Assembly: GCF_016658865.1 (NCBI RefSeq)
Contig: NZ_CP067992.1
Coordinates: forward strand, 639,001 to 703,000
Source of the DNA: Streptococcus mitis
GTDB taxonomy: Bacteria > Bacillota > Bacilli > Lactobacillales > Streptococcaceae
Length of the DNA stretch: 64,000 bases
Direction: 5' to 3'
Part shown: piece by piece, positions 35,081 through 43,191 of the stretch
Position numbering within the stretch: the first letter of the stretch is position 1
How the letters are laid out: the number at the start of each line of letters is the position of its first letter
Position numbers and translations under genes: made by a program
Notes under the pieces: generated by a model
The model's database searches: none
Told to the model about the DNA's origin: nothing
What the model saw: only the letters and a program-made list of their open reading frames with translations

Positions 35081-37564
35081 ATGATGAATTCGAGAAATGA
35101 TCGGTATGTGGTTGTTGATTTAGAGGCCACTAGCACCGGAAGCAAGGCAAAAATTATTCAAGTGGGTATTGTGGTGATTGAAAATGGTGAAATCGTCGAT
35201 CAGTATGGGACTGACATCAATCCTCATGAGCCCTTGGATTCTCATATAAAAGAATTGACAGGTTTAACTGATCAACGGTTGGCAGTTGCTCCAGAGTTTT
35301 CACAGGTAGCTGGAAGGATTTTTGAGCTGGTCAAGAATGGTGTTTTTGTCGCGCACAATGTACAGTTTGATGCAAATCTTCTAGCAGAGTACCTATTCTT
35401 TGAAGGTTATGAATTGAGAACTCCACGAGTGGATACCGTTGAGTTAGCACAGGTTTTGTACCCTCAGTTTGAAAAGTACAATCTCGGCATTCTCTGTCAA
35501 GAGTTAGGGATTAAGTTAGACCATGCCCACACCGCTCTCTCTGATGCACAAGCAACAGCAGAGCTTTTGCTTTTTATGCGTCAAAAACTTTTTCAGTTAC
35601 CAAAAGGACTGTTAGAAACGTTGTTAAATCTTGCGGATAACCTCCTTTATGAAACTTATTTAGTGATTGAAGAAGTATATCAGAGCCAGTCCCTCCTTTC
35701 TTCTCACGATTTGATGGAGTTCCATGGACTCTTTCTAAGAAAGAAAAGTCAGTCTTTAAAACCACGTAAGCTATCTAAGGATTTTACTAAAAATATGTCC
35801 TTGTTAGGCTTGGATGAACGTCCTCAGCAAGTTGAATTTGCAGAAAAAGTTGAGCAGTTATTAAAGGAACAGAAAACCGCGTTTATTCAAGCCCAAACGG
35901 GACTTGGAAAGACTTATGGTTACATGCTGCCGGCTTTGAGCATGGAAAGTGAAGGGGGCATCCTTGTTAGTGTTCCTACCAAAATCCTTCAAAATCAAAT
36001 TATTCAAGAAGAAGGAAGTCGATTAAAAGATACTTTTCATATTGATATTCATAGTCTTAAGGGACCTCAAAATTATTTGAAGCTCGATAATTTCTATAAG
36101 ATACTCCATAGGCCAGAGTCCAACCGCCTATTCACACGCTTTAAAATGCAAGTCTTGATTTGGTTAACAGAGACAGAAACAGGTGACTTAGATGAAATCG
36201 GGCAGCTGTATCGTTATCAGCATTTTCTACCTGAACTTGTCCATGATGGAAAACTTTCACGAAAAAGTTTATTTATTACTGAGGATTTCTGGCAACGCAG
36301 TCAAGATAGAGCTAAATCGAGTCGCCTTTTGTTAACCAATCACGCTTATCTGGTAACACGTTTAGAGGATGATCCAGAGTTTGTCAACAATCGCTTGGTA
36401 ATCATAGATGAAGCTCAAAAAATGCTGCTTGCTCTTGAAAACCTCGCCCAAGAGTCTTATCTCCTCGAGTCTTTAGTAACACAAGTTCAAAAGTCCTTGG
36501 AAACAGAAAAAGATCTTATTCAGAGACGGTTGCTTGAGAGTATCGGGTTTGAATGCCACTATTTGATAGATCAGTTTTACTCAGGACTTAAGAATGACAA
36601 GTGGTTGGATTCTCTTGAAAACTTACGCCAGCATTTTTCTGAGTTAAATCTTCCTGAGTATAGAGATATGACGCGCTTTTTTACATCCGACCGTGAATTT
36701 TGGCTGGCAACTGCTGAGAAGTCTAGTAAGGATGTGTTAATTTGTTCAAGTAAAAAAGGTCGCTTTCTACTAGCAGATTTATTGCCAGAAGATTGCAGAG
36801 TGCTTGGCGTATCTGCCACTCTTGAAATCAGTAATAGAGTTTCGTTAGCGGACTTATTAGGATTTACGGAAGCCCCACTTATTACAGTTGAATCTTTACA
36901 ACAGAAGCAACAAGAAGTTTTATTAGTAAATGATTTTCCTTTAGTAACTGAACATTCTCCTTTAGATTATGCAGAAGAGGTTACATCAGTTATCCATTCC
37001 TTACAGGCGTTTCAAGAGCCTTTGCTTGTTTTATTTACGTCTAAAGAATTACTGTTAGCAGTGTCAGATTTACTAGACCATCCTCATTTAGCCCAATATA
37101 AAAATGGGGAACCCAGTCAGCTGAAGAAACGTTTTGAAAAAGGAGAGCGACAAATATTACTTGGAACAGGAAGTTTCTGGGAGGGGGTTGATTTTTCTAC
37201 CCATCCTTGCGTTATTCAAGTAATTCCTCGATTGCCTTTCCAAAATCCCCAAGAACCTTTAACACGAAAATTAAATCATGAATTGCGTCAGGAAGGGAAG
37301 AATCCTTTCTATGATTATCAGTTGCCAATGGCCATTATTCGTCTCAAACAGGCTTTGGGTAGAACAATTAGAAAAGAGGAACAAGCTTCCATTGCTGTGA
37401 TACTGGATAGTCGAGTTGTTCATAAACGATATGGGAAACAGATTAGACAAGCTCTAGCGAAGGAAAGAACTATCAAAGAGGTGAATAGAAAACAGATTAC
37501 CTCTGCTGTCATTGATTTCCTCCAAAACAACAAAAATGAAAAATCTAAGAAAGAGAAAAGGTGA
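35081..37564 (+). CDS. dinG: DinG-type helicase with DnaQ-like 3'-5' exonuclease domain
   Basis: An 827-residue DNA repair protein. N-terminal DEDD exonuclease domain (about 1-170) with VVDLEAT as motif ExoI and a late HTALSDAQAT segment. Then an XPD/DinG superfamily 2 helicase: Walker A AQTGLGKT at about 271, Walker B VIIDEAQ, and motif VI QALGRTIR near the C-terminus. The exonuclease-DinG fusion is normal in Firmicutes. Either ATG 35081 or 35084 could be the start. No Shine-Dalgarno is present and the -10 ends at 35075, so the message may be leaderless. The rodA start lies 5 nt after its stop. Confidence 0.93.
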   Translation: MMNSRNDRYVVVDLEATSTGSKAKIIQVGIVVIENGEIVDQYGTDINPHEPLDSHIKELTGLTDQRLAVAPEFSQVAGRIFELVKNGVFVAHNVQFDANLLAEYLFFEGYELRTPRVDTVELAQVLYPQFEKYNLGILCQELGIKLDHAHTALSDAQATAELLLFMRQKLFQLPKGLLETLLNLADNLLYETYLVIEEVYQSQSLLSSHDLMEFHGLFLRKKSQSLKPRKLSKDFTKNMSLLGLDERPQQVEFAEKVEQLLKEQKTAFIQAQTGLGKTYGYMLPALSMESEGGILVSVPTKILQNQIIQEEGSRLKDTFHIDIHSLKGPQNYLKLDNFYKILHRPESNRLFTRFKMQVLIWLTETETGDLDEIGQLYRYQHFLPELVHDGKLSRKSLFITEDFWQRSQDRAKSSRLLLTNHAYLVTRLEDDPEFVNNRLVIIDEAQKMLLALENLAQESYLLESLVTQVQKSLETEKDLIQRRLLESIGFECHYLIDQFYSGLKNDKWLDSLENLRQHFSELNLPEYRDMTRFFTSDREFWLATAEKSSKDVLICSSKKGRFLLADLLPEDCRVLGVSATLEISNRVSLADLLGFTEAPLITVESLQQKQQEVLLVNDFPLVTEHSPLDYAEEVTSVIHSLQAFQEPLLVLFTSKELLLAVSDLLDHPHLAQYKNGEPSQLKKRFEKGERQILLGTGSFWEGVDFSTHPCVIQVIPRLPFQNPQEPLTRKLNHELRQEGKNPFYDYQLPMAIIRLKQALGRTIRKEEQASIAVILDSRVVHKRYGKQIRQALAKERTIKEVNRKQITSAVIDFLQNNKNEKSKKEKR

Positions 37565-37568
37565 ATAT

Positions 37569-38792
37569 ATGAAACGTTCTCTCGACTCTAGAGTCGATTA
37601 TAGTTTGCTCCTGCCAGTATTTTTCCTACTAGTTATCGGTGTGGTGGCTATTTATATTGCCGTTAGTCATGATTATCCAAATAATATTTTGCCCATTTTA
37701 GGGCAGCAGGTCGCTTGGATTGCCTTGGGACTTGTAATTGGTTTTGTGGTCATGCTCTTCAATACAGAATTTCTTTGGAAGGTGACACCCTTTCTATATA
37801 TTTTAGGCTTGGGACTTATGGTCTTACCTATCGTCTTTTATAATCCAAGTTTAGTTGCATCAACGGGTGCCAAAAACTGGGTATCGGTAAATGGTGTTAC
37901 CTTGTTCCAGCCGTCAGAATTTATGAAGATATCCTATATCCTCATGTTGGCCCGTGTCATTGTCCAATTTACAAAGAAACATAAGGAATGGAGACGCACA
38001 GTTCCGCTGGACTTTTTATTAATTTTTTGGATGATTGTCTTTACCATTCCAGTCCTAGTTCTTTTGGCACTTCAAAGTGACTTAGGGACGGCTTTGGTTT
38101 TTGTAGCCATTTTCTCAGGAATCGTTTTATTATCGGGGGTTTCTTGGAAAATTATTATCCCAGTATTTGTGACTGCTGTAACAGGAATTGCAGGTTTCTT
38201 AGCTATTTTTATCAGCAAGGACGGCCGAGCTTTTCTCCATCAACTGGGAATGCCGACCTACCAAATCAACCGTATTTTGGCTTGGCTCAATCCTTTTGAC
38301 TTTGCCCAAACAACCACTTACCAACAGGCTCAAGGGCAGATTGCGATTGGGAGTGGTGGTTTGTTTGGTCAAGGATTTAATGCTTCTAATCTGCTTATTC
38401 CAGTTAGAGAGTCGGATATGATTTTCACGGTCATTGCAGAAGATTTTGGCTTTATTGGCTCTGTCCTTGTTATCGCCCTTTATCTCATGCTGATTTATCG
38501 TATGTTGAAGATTACTCTTAAATCAAATAATCAGTTCTACACCTATATTTCCACAGGTTTGATCATGATGTTACTCTTCCATATCTTTGAGAATATCGGT
38601 GCTGTGACGGGCTTGCTTCCCTTGACGGGGATTCCCTTGCCTTTCATTTCTCAAGGGGGATCGGCTATTATCAGTAATCTGATTGGTGTGGGCTTACTTT
38701 TATCTATGAGTTACCAGACCAATCTAGCTGAAGAAAAGAGCGGAAAAGTCCCATTCAAGCGGAAAAAGGTTGTATTAAAACAAATCAAATAA
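37569..38792 (+). CDS. rodA: RodA peptidoglycan glycosyltransferase (SEDS family)
   Basis: A 407-residue polytopic membrane protein with about 10 transmembrane segments. SEDS proteins polymerise lipid II glycan chains; RodA works with a class B PBP in peripheral elongation. Family marks include GAKNWVSVNGVTLFQPSEFM (about 100-119) and GIPLPFISQGGSA (about 352-364). The start MKRSLDSRVDYS at 37569 follows AAAGGTGAAT; an upstream ATG at 37512 lies inside dinG and gives a non-family extension. It could be FtsW, but the short N-terminus and linkage to dinG and the DJ-1 gene fit RodA. Confidence 0.88.
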   Translation: MKRSLDSRVDYSLLLPVFFLLVIGVVAIYIAVSHDYPNNILPILGQQVAWIALGLVIGFVVMLFNTEFLWKVTPFLYILGLGLMVLPIVFYNPSLVASTGAKNWVSVNGVTLFQPSEFMKISYILMLARVIVQFTKKHKEWRRTVPLDFLLIFWMIVFTIPVLVLLALQSDLGTALVFVAIFSGIVLLSGVSWKIIIPVFVTAVTGIAGFLAIFISKDGRAFLHQLGMPTYQINRILAWLNPFDFAQTTTYQQAQGQIAIGSGGLFGQGFNASNLLIPVRESDMIFTVIAEDFGFIGSVLVIALYLMLIYRMLKITLKSNNQFYTYISTGLIMMLLFHIFENIGAVTGLLPLTGIPLPFISQGGSAIISNLIGVGLLLSMSYQTNLAEEKSGKVPFKRKKVVLKQIK

Positions 38793-38802
38793 GGAGAAAA
38801 TC

Positions 38803-39357
38803 ATGGTTAAAGTAGCAGTTATGTTAGCTCAGGGCTTTGAAGAAATTGAAGCTTTCACAGTTGTGGATGTTTTGCGTCGGGCAAATATCACTTGTGATAT
38901 GGTTGGGTTTGAAGAGCAAGTGACTGGTTCGCATGCAATCCAAGTAAGAGCAGATCGTGTCTTTGATGGTGATTTATCAGACTATGATATGGTTGTCCTT
39001 CCTGGAGGAATGCCTGGTTCTGCACATTTACGTGATAACCAGGCTTTGATTCAAGAATTGCAAAATTTCGAGCAAGAAGGGAAGAAACTGGCAGCCATTT
39101 GTGCAGCTCCAATTGCCCTCAATCAAGCAGGAGTATTGAAAAACAAGAAGTTTACTTGCTACGATGGCGTTCAAGAGCAAATTCTTGATGGTCACTACGT
39201 CAAGGAAACAGTAGTGGTAGATGGTCATTTGACAACCAGTCGAGGCCCTTCAACAGCCCTTGCCTTTGCCTACGAGCTGGTAGAGCAATTAGGAGGAGAT
39301 GCAGAGAGTTTACGAACAGGAATGCTCTATCGAGATGTCTTTGGTAAAAATCAATAA
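38803..39357 (+). CDS. DJ-1/PfpI family protein (ThiJ-like)
   Basis: A 184-residue cytosolic protein with the DJ-1 fold. The nucleophile elbow AAICAAP places the reactive cysteine at 100, with PGGMPGS and an early Glu (QGFEEIEAFT) completing the site. Family members act in deglycation, redox sensing or chaperoning; the specific activity here is unknown. AAGGAGA precedes the ATG, 10 nt after rodA, so it is probably the last gene of the dinG-rodA operon. It was formerly annotated as a thiazole biosynthesis protein, for which there is no support. Confidence 0.88.
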   Translation: MVKVAVMLAQGFEEIEAFTVVDVLRRANITCDMVGFEEQVTGSHAIQVRADRVFDGDLSDYDMVVLPGGMPGSAHLRDNQALIQELQNFEQEGKKLAAICAAPIALNQAGVLKNKKFTCYDGVQEQILDGHYVKETVVVDGHLTTSRGPSTALAFAYELVEQLGGDAESLRTGMLYRDVFGKNQ

Positions 39358-39430
39358 AACGGATCCATAATCTCTATAGTTTGATAAATACTAAAATATT
39401 AATCACTCTCTATAGAGTTGTATTTTTTGA

Positions 39431-39457
39431 GAAGATGATTCGTCATCTTCTTTTTTT
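39431..39457 (+). terminator. Terminator after the DJ-1 gene
   Basis: GAAGATGA-ttcg-TCATCTTC followed by seven T. Confidence 0.9.
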
Positions 39458-39473
39458 ATTTCGGTGTTTTTAC

Positions 39474-39502
39474 TTGCGTAAAAAAATGTTTTCTAGTATA
39501 AT
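39474..39502 (+). promoter_or_regulatory. Promoter of rpsF-ssb-rpsR
   Basis: TTGCGT (39474-39479), a 17-bp spacer and TATAAT (39497-39502). Confidence 0.7.
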
Positions 39503-39510
39503 AGTTTATT

Positions 39511-39558
39511 GTGAGCGAACCTCACTTACCCCTTGTAAAGTCTTGGGGTCATTAGACC
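39511..39558 (+). promoter_or_regulatory. Structured rpsF leader, possible S6:S18 binding site
   Basis: GTGAG-cgaac-CTCAC (39511-39525), then CCCC (39529-39532) able to pair with GGGG (39545-39548), and GGTC-atta-GACC (39547-39558) competing with it just before AAAGGAGG. Leaders of rpsF operons are often bound by the S6:S18 complex for feedback control. I could not confirm the known consensus by eye. Confidence 0.4.
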
Positions 39559-39576
39559 AAAAGGAGGAACATATCA

Positions 39577-39867
39577 ATGGCTAAATACGAAATTCTTTAT
39601 ATTATTCGTCCAAACATTGAAGAAGAAGCTAAAAACGCTTTGGTAGCACGTTTTGACTCTATTTTGACTGACAACGGTGCAACTGTTGTTGAATCAAAAT
39701 CTTGGGAAAAACGCCGTCTTGCATACGAAATCAAAGATTTCCGTGAAGGACTTTACCACATCGTTAACGTTGAAGCAAACGACGATGCAGCTCTTAAAGA
39801 GTTTGACCGTCTTTCAAAAATCAACGCTGACATTCTTCGTCACATGATCGTCAAAACTGACGCGTAA
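39577..39867 (+). CDS. rpsF: 30S ribosomal protein S6
   Basis: A 96-residue ribosomal protein starting [19 protein letters not shown], of standard length, with [19 protein letters not shown] as the family core. It binds 16S rRNA together with S18, encoded two genes downstream. AAAGGAGG precedes the ATG. Codon use is strongly biased toward preferred codons. Confidence 0.98.
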   Translation: MAKYEILYIIRPNIEEEAKNALVARFDSILTDNGATVVESKSWEKRRLAYEIKDFREGLYHIVNVEANDDAALKEFDRLSKINADILRHMIVKTDA

Positions 39868-39878
39868 GAAGGTAAACT

Positions 39879-40349
39879 ATGATTAACAATGTTGTACTTG
39901 TAGGGCGTATGACACGTGACGCTGAGTTGCGTTATACCCCATCAAATGTAGCAGTTGCGACTTTTACTCTTGCAGTAAACCGTACATTTAAGAGTCAAAA
40001 TGGCGAACGTGAGACTGATTTTATCAATGTCGTTATGTGGCGCCAACAGGCTGAAAACCTTGCTAACTGGGCTAAAAAAGGCTCACTTATCGGGGTGACA
40101 GGTCGTATCCAGACTCGTAGTTACGATAACCAGCAAGGACAACGTGTCTACGTGACAGAGGTCGTGGCTGAGAATTTCCAAATGTTGGAAAGCCGTAGTG
40201 TGCGTGAGGGTCACACAGGTGGAGCTTATTCTGCACCAACTGCAAACTATTCAGCACCTACAAATTCAGTACCAGACTTTTCACGTGATGAAAATCCATT
40301 TGGAGCAACAAATCCGTTGGATATTTCAGATGATGATTTACCATTCTAA
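39879..40349 (+). CDS. ssb: Single-stranded DNA-binding protein
   Basis: A 156-residue SSB. The OB fold covers about 1-105 ([20 protein letters not shown] at the start, [15 protein letters not shown] in the middle). A disordered Ser/Ala/Asn linker follows, with the acidic tip DISDDDLPF that recruits repair and replication proteins. Length and the rpsF-ssb-rpsR context show that this is the housekeeping SSB rather than the shorter competence-induced SsbB. Confidence 0.97.
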   Translation: MINNVVLVGRMTRDAELRYTPSNVAVATFTLAVNRTFKSQNGERETDFINVVMWRQQAENLANWAKKGSLIGVTGRIQTRSYDNQQGQRVYVTEVVAENFQMLESRSVREGHTGGAYSAPTANYSAPTNSVPDFSRDENPFGATNPLDISDDDLPF

Positions 40350-40380
40350 TGGACAACTAAAATTATAAAGGAGAAAAAAC

Positions 40381-40620
40381 ATGGCTCAACAACGTCGTGG
40401 CGGATTCAAACGCCGTAAAAAAGTTGATTACATCGCAGCAAACAAAATTGAATATGTTGATTACAAAGATACTGAGCTTCTTAGCCGTTTCGTTTCAGAA
40501 CGTGGGAAAATCCTTCCTCGTCGTGTAACAGGAACTTCAGCTAAAAACCAACGTAAAGTAACAACAGCTATCAAACGCGCTCGCGTAATGGCTTTGATGC
40601 CTTTCGTAAACGAAGATTAA
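40381..40620 (+). CDS. rpsR: 30S ribosomal protein S18
   Basis: A 79-residue basic ribosomal protein ([36 protein letters not shown]), full length. Partner of S6 in the 30S platform. AAAGGAGA precedes the ATG, and the operon ends just after it with two stacked terminators. Confidence 0.98.
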   Translation: MAQQRRGGFKRRKKVDYIAANKIEYVDYKDTELLSRFVSERGKILPRRVTGTSAKNQRKVTTAIKRARVMALMPFVNED

Positions 40621-40624
40621 AAAA

Positions 40625-40647
40625 GAGGTCCGGGTGGACCTCTTTTT
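40625..40647 (+). terminator. First terminator of the rpsF operon
   Basis: GAGGTCC-gggt-GGACCTC followed by five T. Confidence 0.9.
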
Positions 40648-40648
40648 C

Positions 40649-40670
40649 AGACCCGGTTGGGTCTTTTTTT
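40649..40670 (+). terminator. Second terminator of the rpsF operon
   Basis: AGACCC-ggtt-GGGTCT followed by T residues to 40670, only one base after the first terminator. Confidence 0.85.
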
Positions 40671-40791
40671 CACGAGCCTAGAAATGAGAGAGCGAGTTGG
40701 GGGCCAGTGGACCTCTTTTTCACGAGATAGTTTTTTCTGACCTTGGCGTGCTATAATGGTAATAGAAAGAGTAAAGGTGGGTAAGTCAAAG

Positions 40792-41295
40792 ATGAATTGT
40801 ACGATTAGAAATATGATTAAGTCTGATATTGAATCCTTGTCTCATGGATTTATGAATCAAGGTTGGACTGGTAGAGAGGAAATTTTGGCTAGATATTTCC
40901 TGGAACAGGAAAGTGGGGAGAGAGAAGTTTTAGTTGCAGAGATTGATGGTGCTGTAGCGGGCTACATTACCATTTTGCCCTCTGCTAAACATGGTCCTTT
41001 TGCAGAAGTCTATCCAGAATTATCAGATTTTAATGTGTTTGAGCCTTTTCGAAATCAAGGGATTGGGAATCAACTGCTAGAAGAAGCAGAAAAACGAGTC
41101 AAGTTTGTTTCGAGTAAGGTCACTCTTGGTGTAGGTTTGCACTTGGGGTATGGTCCTGCCCAGAGATTGTATATCAGACGGGGCTACATTCCAGATGGGA
41201 CAGGTGTCTGGTATAGAAATAAACCGCTAGAAATGGGTGCAAGTTGTCAAAATGATGATGATTTAGTTTTATACTTATCCAAGGACTTACAATAA
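40792..41295 (+). CDS. GNAT-family N-acetyltransferase
   Basis: A 167-residue acetyltransferase. I chose ATG 40792 (MNCTIRNMIKSD), preceded by AAGGTGGG; ATG 40756 lies inside the -10 box TATAAT (40752-40757). The acetyl-CoA loop is in FEPFRNQGIGNQLLEEAE (about 80-97), matching the GNAT motif A pattern R/QxxGxG/A. The substrate is unknown. It is monocistronic between the rpsF terminators and the promoter of the HAD-cyclophilin gene. Confidence 0.85.
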   Translation: MNCTIRNMIKSDIESLSHGFMNQGWTGREEILARYFLEQESGEREVLVAEIDGAVAGYITILPSAKHGPFAEVYPELSDFNVFEPFRNQGIGNQLLEEAEKRVKFVSSKVTLGVGLHLGYGPAQRLYIRRGYIPDGTGVWYRNKPLEMGASCQNDDDLVLYLSKDLQ

Positions 41296-41335
41296 AACTG
41301 GAAACTTTTTGAAAATAGGGGATTTAGCTACTTTA

Positions 41336-41344
41336 TGGTATAAT
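41336..41344 (+). promoter_or_regulatory. Extended -10 promoter of the HAD-cyclophilin gene
   Basis: TGG-TATAAT at 41336-41344; no convincing -35. Confidence 0.6.
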
Positions 41345-41374
41345 GGAAAGAGTTAGATTGAAAGAGGTAGTGAG

Positions 41375-42775
41375 ATGGATGCGAAATTAAGATACAAGGC
41401 AAAGAAGATAAAGATTATCTTTTTTGATATTGATGATACATTGCGGAATTCAAAGACAGGTTTTATTCCAGCTTCAATCCCAACTGTTTTTAAGCAATTA
41501 CGTGAGAAAGGAATCTTGACAGGTATTGCTTCTGGACGAGGGATTTTTGGTGTTGTGCCAGAAATTCGTGAGCTCAAGCCTGACTTTTTTGTGACCTTAA
41601 ATGGTGCCTATATTGAAGATAAAAAAGGTCAGGTCATTTATCAGCATCAGATTGAGAAGTCAGATGTTGAGGAGTATATCTTTTGGGCTAAGCAAGAAGG
41701 AATTGAGTATGGCTTGGTTGGGAGTCATGATGCCAAGTTGTCGACTCGCACCGATATGATTAGTGAGGCTATCAATCCAATTTACCCCGATTTAGATGTA
41801 GATCCTGATTTCCATGAGAAAGAAGACATCTATCAAATGTGGACCTTTGAAGATAAAGGAGATGACTTGCACTTACCTGACAGTCTCTCTGACAAACTTC
41901 GCATGGTTCGTTGGCATCAACATTCGTCTGATATTGTGCCGATTTCAGGCTCCAAAGCGACGGGGGTGGAAAAGGTTGTGGAACACCTTAACTTGAAACC
42001 AGAGAACGTCATGGTCTTTGGAGATGGACTTAACGACTTGGAACTCTTTGATTATGCTGGAATCAGCGTTGCAATGGGAATTTCTCATGATAACATCAAA
42101 GAAAAAGCAGATTATATTACAAAAACATTAGAAGAAGATGGCATTTTTGATGCCTTAGAAGGATTTGGTATGGTAGAAAAAGAATTGCATTTTCCACAAG
42201 TAGACATTGAAACAGTAGAAGGTCCTCTTGCGACCATTAAGACCAATCACGGAGACTTGCGTATCAAGCTTTTCCCTGAACATGCTCCTAAAACAGTGGC
42301 TAACTTTGTTGCTCTTTCAAAAGATGGTTACTATGATGGTGTCATTTTCCATCGTATTATCAAGGACTTTATGATTCAAGGTGGAGACCCAACTGGTACT
42401 GGTATGGGTGGCGAGTCAATCTACGGCGAATCATTTGAGGATGAATTCTCAGAAGAACTTTACAATGTCCGTGGTGCCCTTTCTATGGCCAATGCTGGTC
42501 CAAATACCAACGGTAGCCAGTTCTTTATTGTGCAAAATCAACATTTGCCTTATTCTAAGAAAGAAATTGCTCGTGGTGGTTGGCCAGAACCGATTGCGGA
42601 AATCTATGCCAACCAAGGTGGAACTCCTCATCTAGACCGCCGTCACACTGTATTTGGTCAGCTAGCTGATGAAGCTTCTTACGCTGTTTTAGATGCCATT
42701 GCTGCTGTTGAGACAGGGGCTATGGACAAGCCAGTTGAAGATGTCGTGATTGAAACAATTGAAATCGAGGACTAA
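41375..42775 (+). CDS. Fused Cof-type HAD hydrolase and cyclophilin PPIase
   Basis: A 466-residue two-domain cytosolic protein. Residues about 1-262 form a Cof-type HAD phosphatase: FFDIDDTLRNSK carries the nucleophile Asp, TGIASGRG is motif II, and VFGDGLNDLELF is the motif IV region. Residues about 275-465 form a cyclophilin peptidyl-prolyl isomerase with FHRIIKDFMIQGGDPTGTG and the NGSQFFI segment. No stop or frameshift separates the two. To my recollection pneumococci carry the same fusion, so it is not an assembly error. The link between phosphatase and isomerase activity is unexplained. cvfD follows 1 nt after the stop codon. Confidence 0.9.
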   Translation: MDAKLRYKAKKIKIIFFDIDDTLRNSKTGFIPASIPTVFKQLREKGILTGIASGRGIFGVVPEIRELKPDFFVTLNGAYIEDKKGQVIYQHQIEKSDVEEYIFWAKQEGIEYGLVGSHDAKLSTRTDMISEAINPIYPDLDVDPDFHEKEDIYQMWTFEDKGDDLHLPDSLSDKLRMVRWHQHSSDIVPISGSKATGVEKVVEHLNLKPENVMVFGDGLNDLELFDYAGISVAMGISHDNIKEKADYITKTLEEDGIFDALEGFGMVEKELHFPQVDIETVEGPLATIKTNHGDLRIKLFPEHAPKTVANFVALSKDGYYDGVIFHRIIKDFMIQGGDPTGTGMGGESIYGESFEDEFSEELYNVRGALSMANAGPNTNGSQFFIVQNQHLPYSKKEIARGGWPEPIAEIYANQGGTPHLDRRHTVFGQLADEASYAVLDAIAAVETGAMDKPVEDVVIETIEIED

Positions 42776-42776
42776 G

Positions 42777-43139
42777 ATGAAAATCGGTGATAAGCTAAAG
42801 GGCCGTATTACAGGGATTCAGCCCTACGGTGCCTTTGTTGAGCTAGAAACGGGTGATACGGGGCTGATTCACATTTCAGAGATTCGGACAGGCTTTATTG
42901 AAAATATCCAAGAAGCCTTGAAAGTCGATGAAGAGGTTCTGGTTCAGGTGGTGGATTTAGATGAATTTACAGGGAAAGCCAGTCTTTCGATCCGCACTTT
43001 GGAGGAAGAAAAGCACCAGTTTCCGAGACGGAGACGCTTTTCAAGCGACCGTTTTAACTATGGCTTTGCGCCTCTCAAACGAATGATGCCAATTTGGACC
43101 AAGGAAGCCCTTCAACATTTGAAGAATCAGAAGCACTAG
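42777..43139 (+). CDS. cvfD: S1-domain RNA-binding protein CvfD (GSP13/YugI family)
   Basis: A 120-residue protein with one S1 RNA-binding domain (about 1-75: MKIGDKLKGRITGIQPYGAF, then GLIHISEI) and a basic C-terminal tail rich in Arg and Phe. Homologues are B. subtilis YugI/GSP13 and pneumococcal CvfD, a pleiotropic post-transcriptional regulator. I chose ATG 42777, since it begins the S1 domain; the upstream gene ends at 42775, so the two are translationally linked. Its regulatory role here is by homology only. Confidence 0.88.
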   Translation: MKIGDKLKGRITGIQPYGAFVELETGDTGLIHISEIRTGFIENIQEALKVDEEVLVQVVDLDEFTGKASLSIRTLEEEKHQFPRRRRFSSDRFNYGFAPLKRMMPIWTKEALQHLKNQKH

Positions 43140-43156
43140 TTAGCAATTACTATCTT

Positions 43157-43185
43157 TTGTAATGTTAATATAAATTTGCTATAAT
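43157..43185 (+). promoter_or_regulatory. Promoter directly before the tRNA methyltransferase-like gene
   Basis: TTGTAA (43157-43162), a 17-bp spacer and TATAAT (43180-43185). The ATG at 43192 coincides with the expected transcription start. Confidence 0.8.
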
Positions 43186-43191
43186 AGGACC

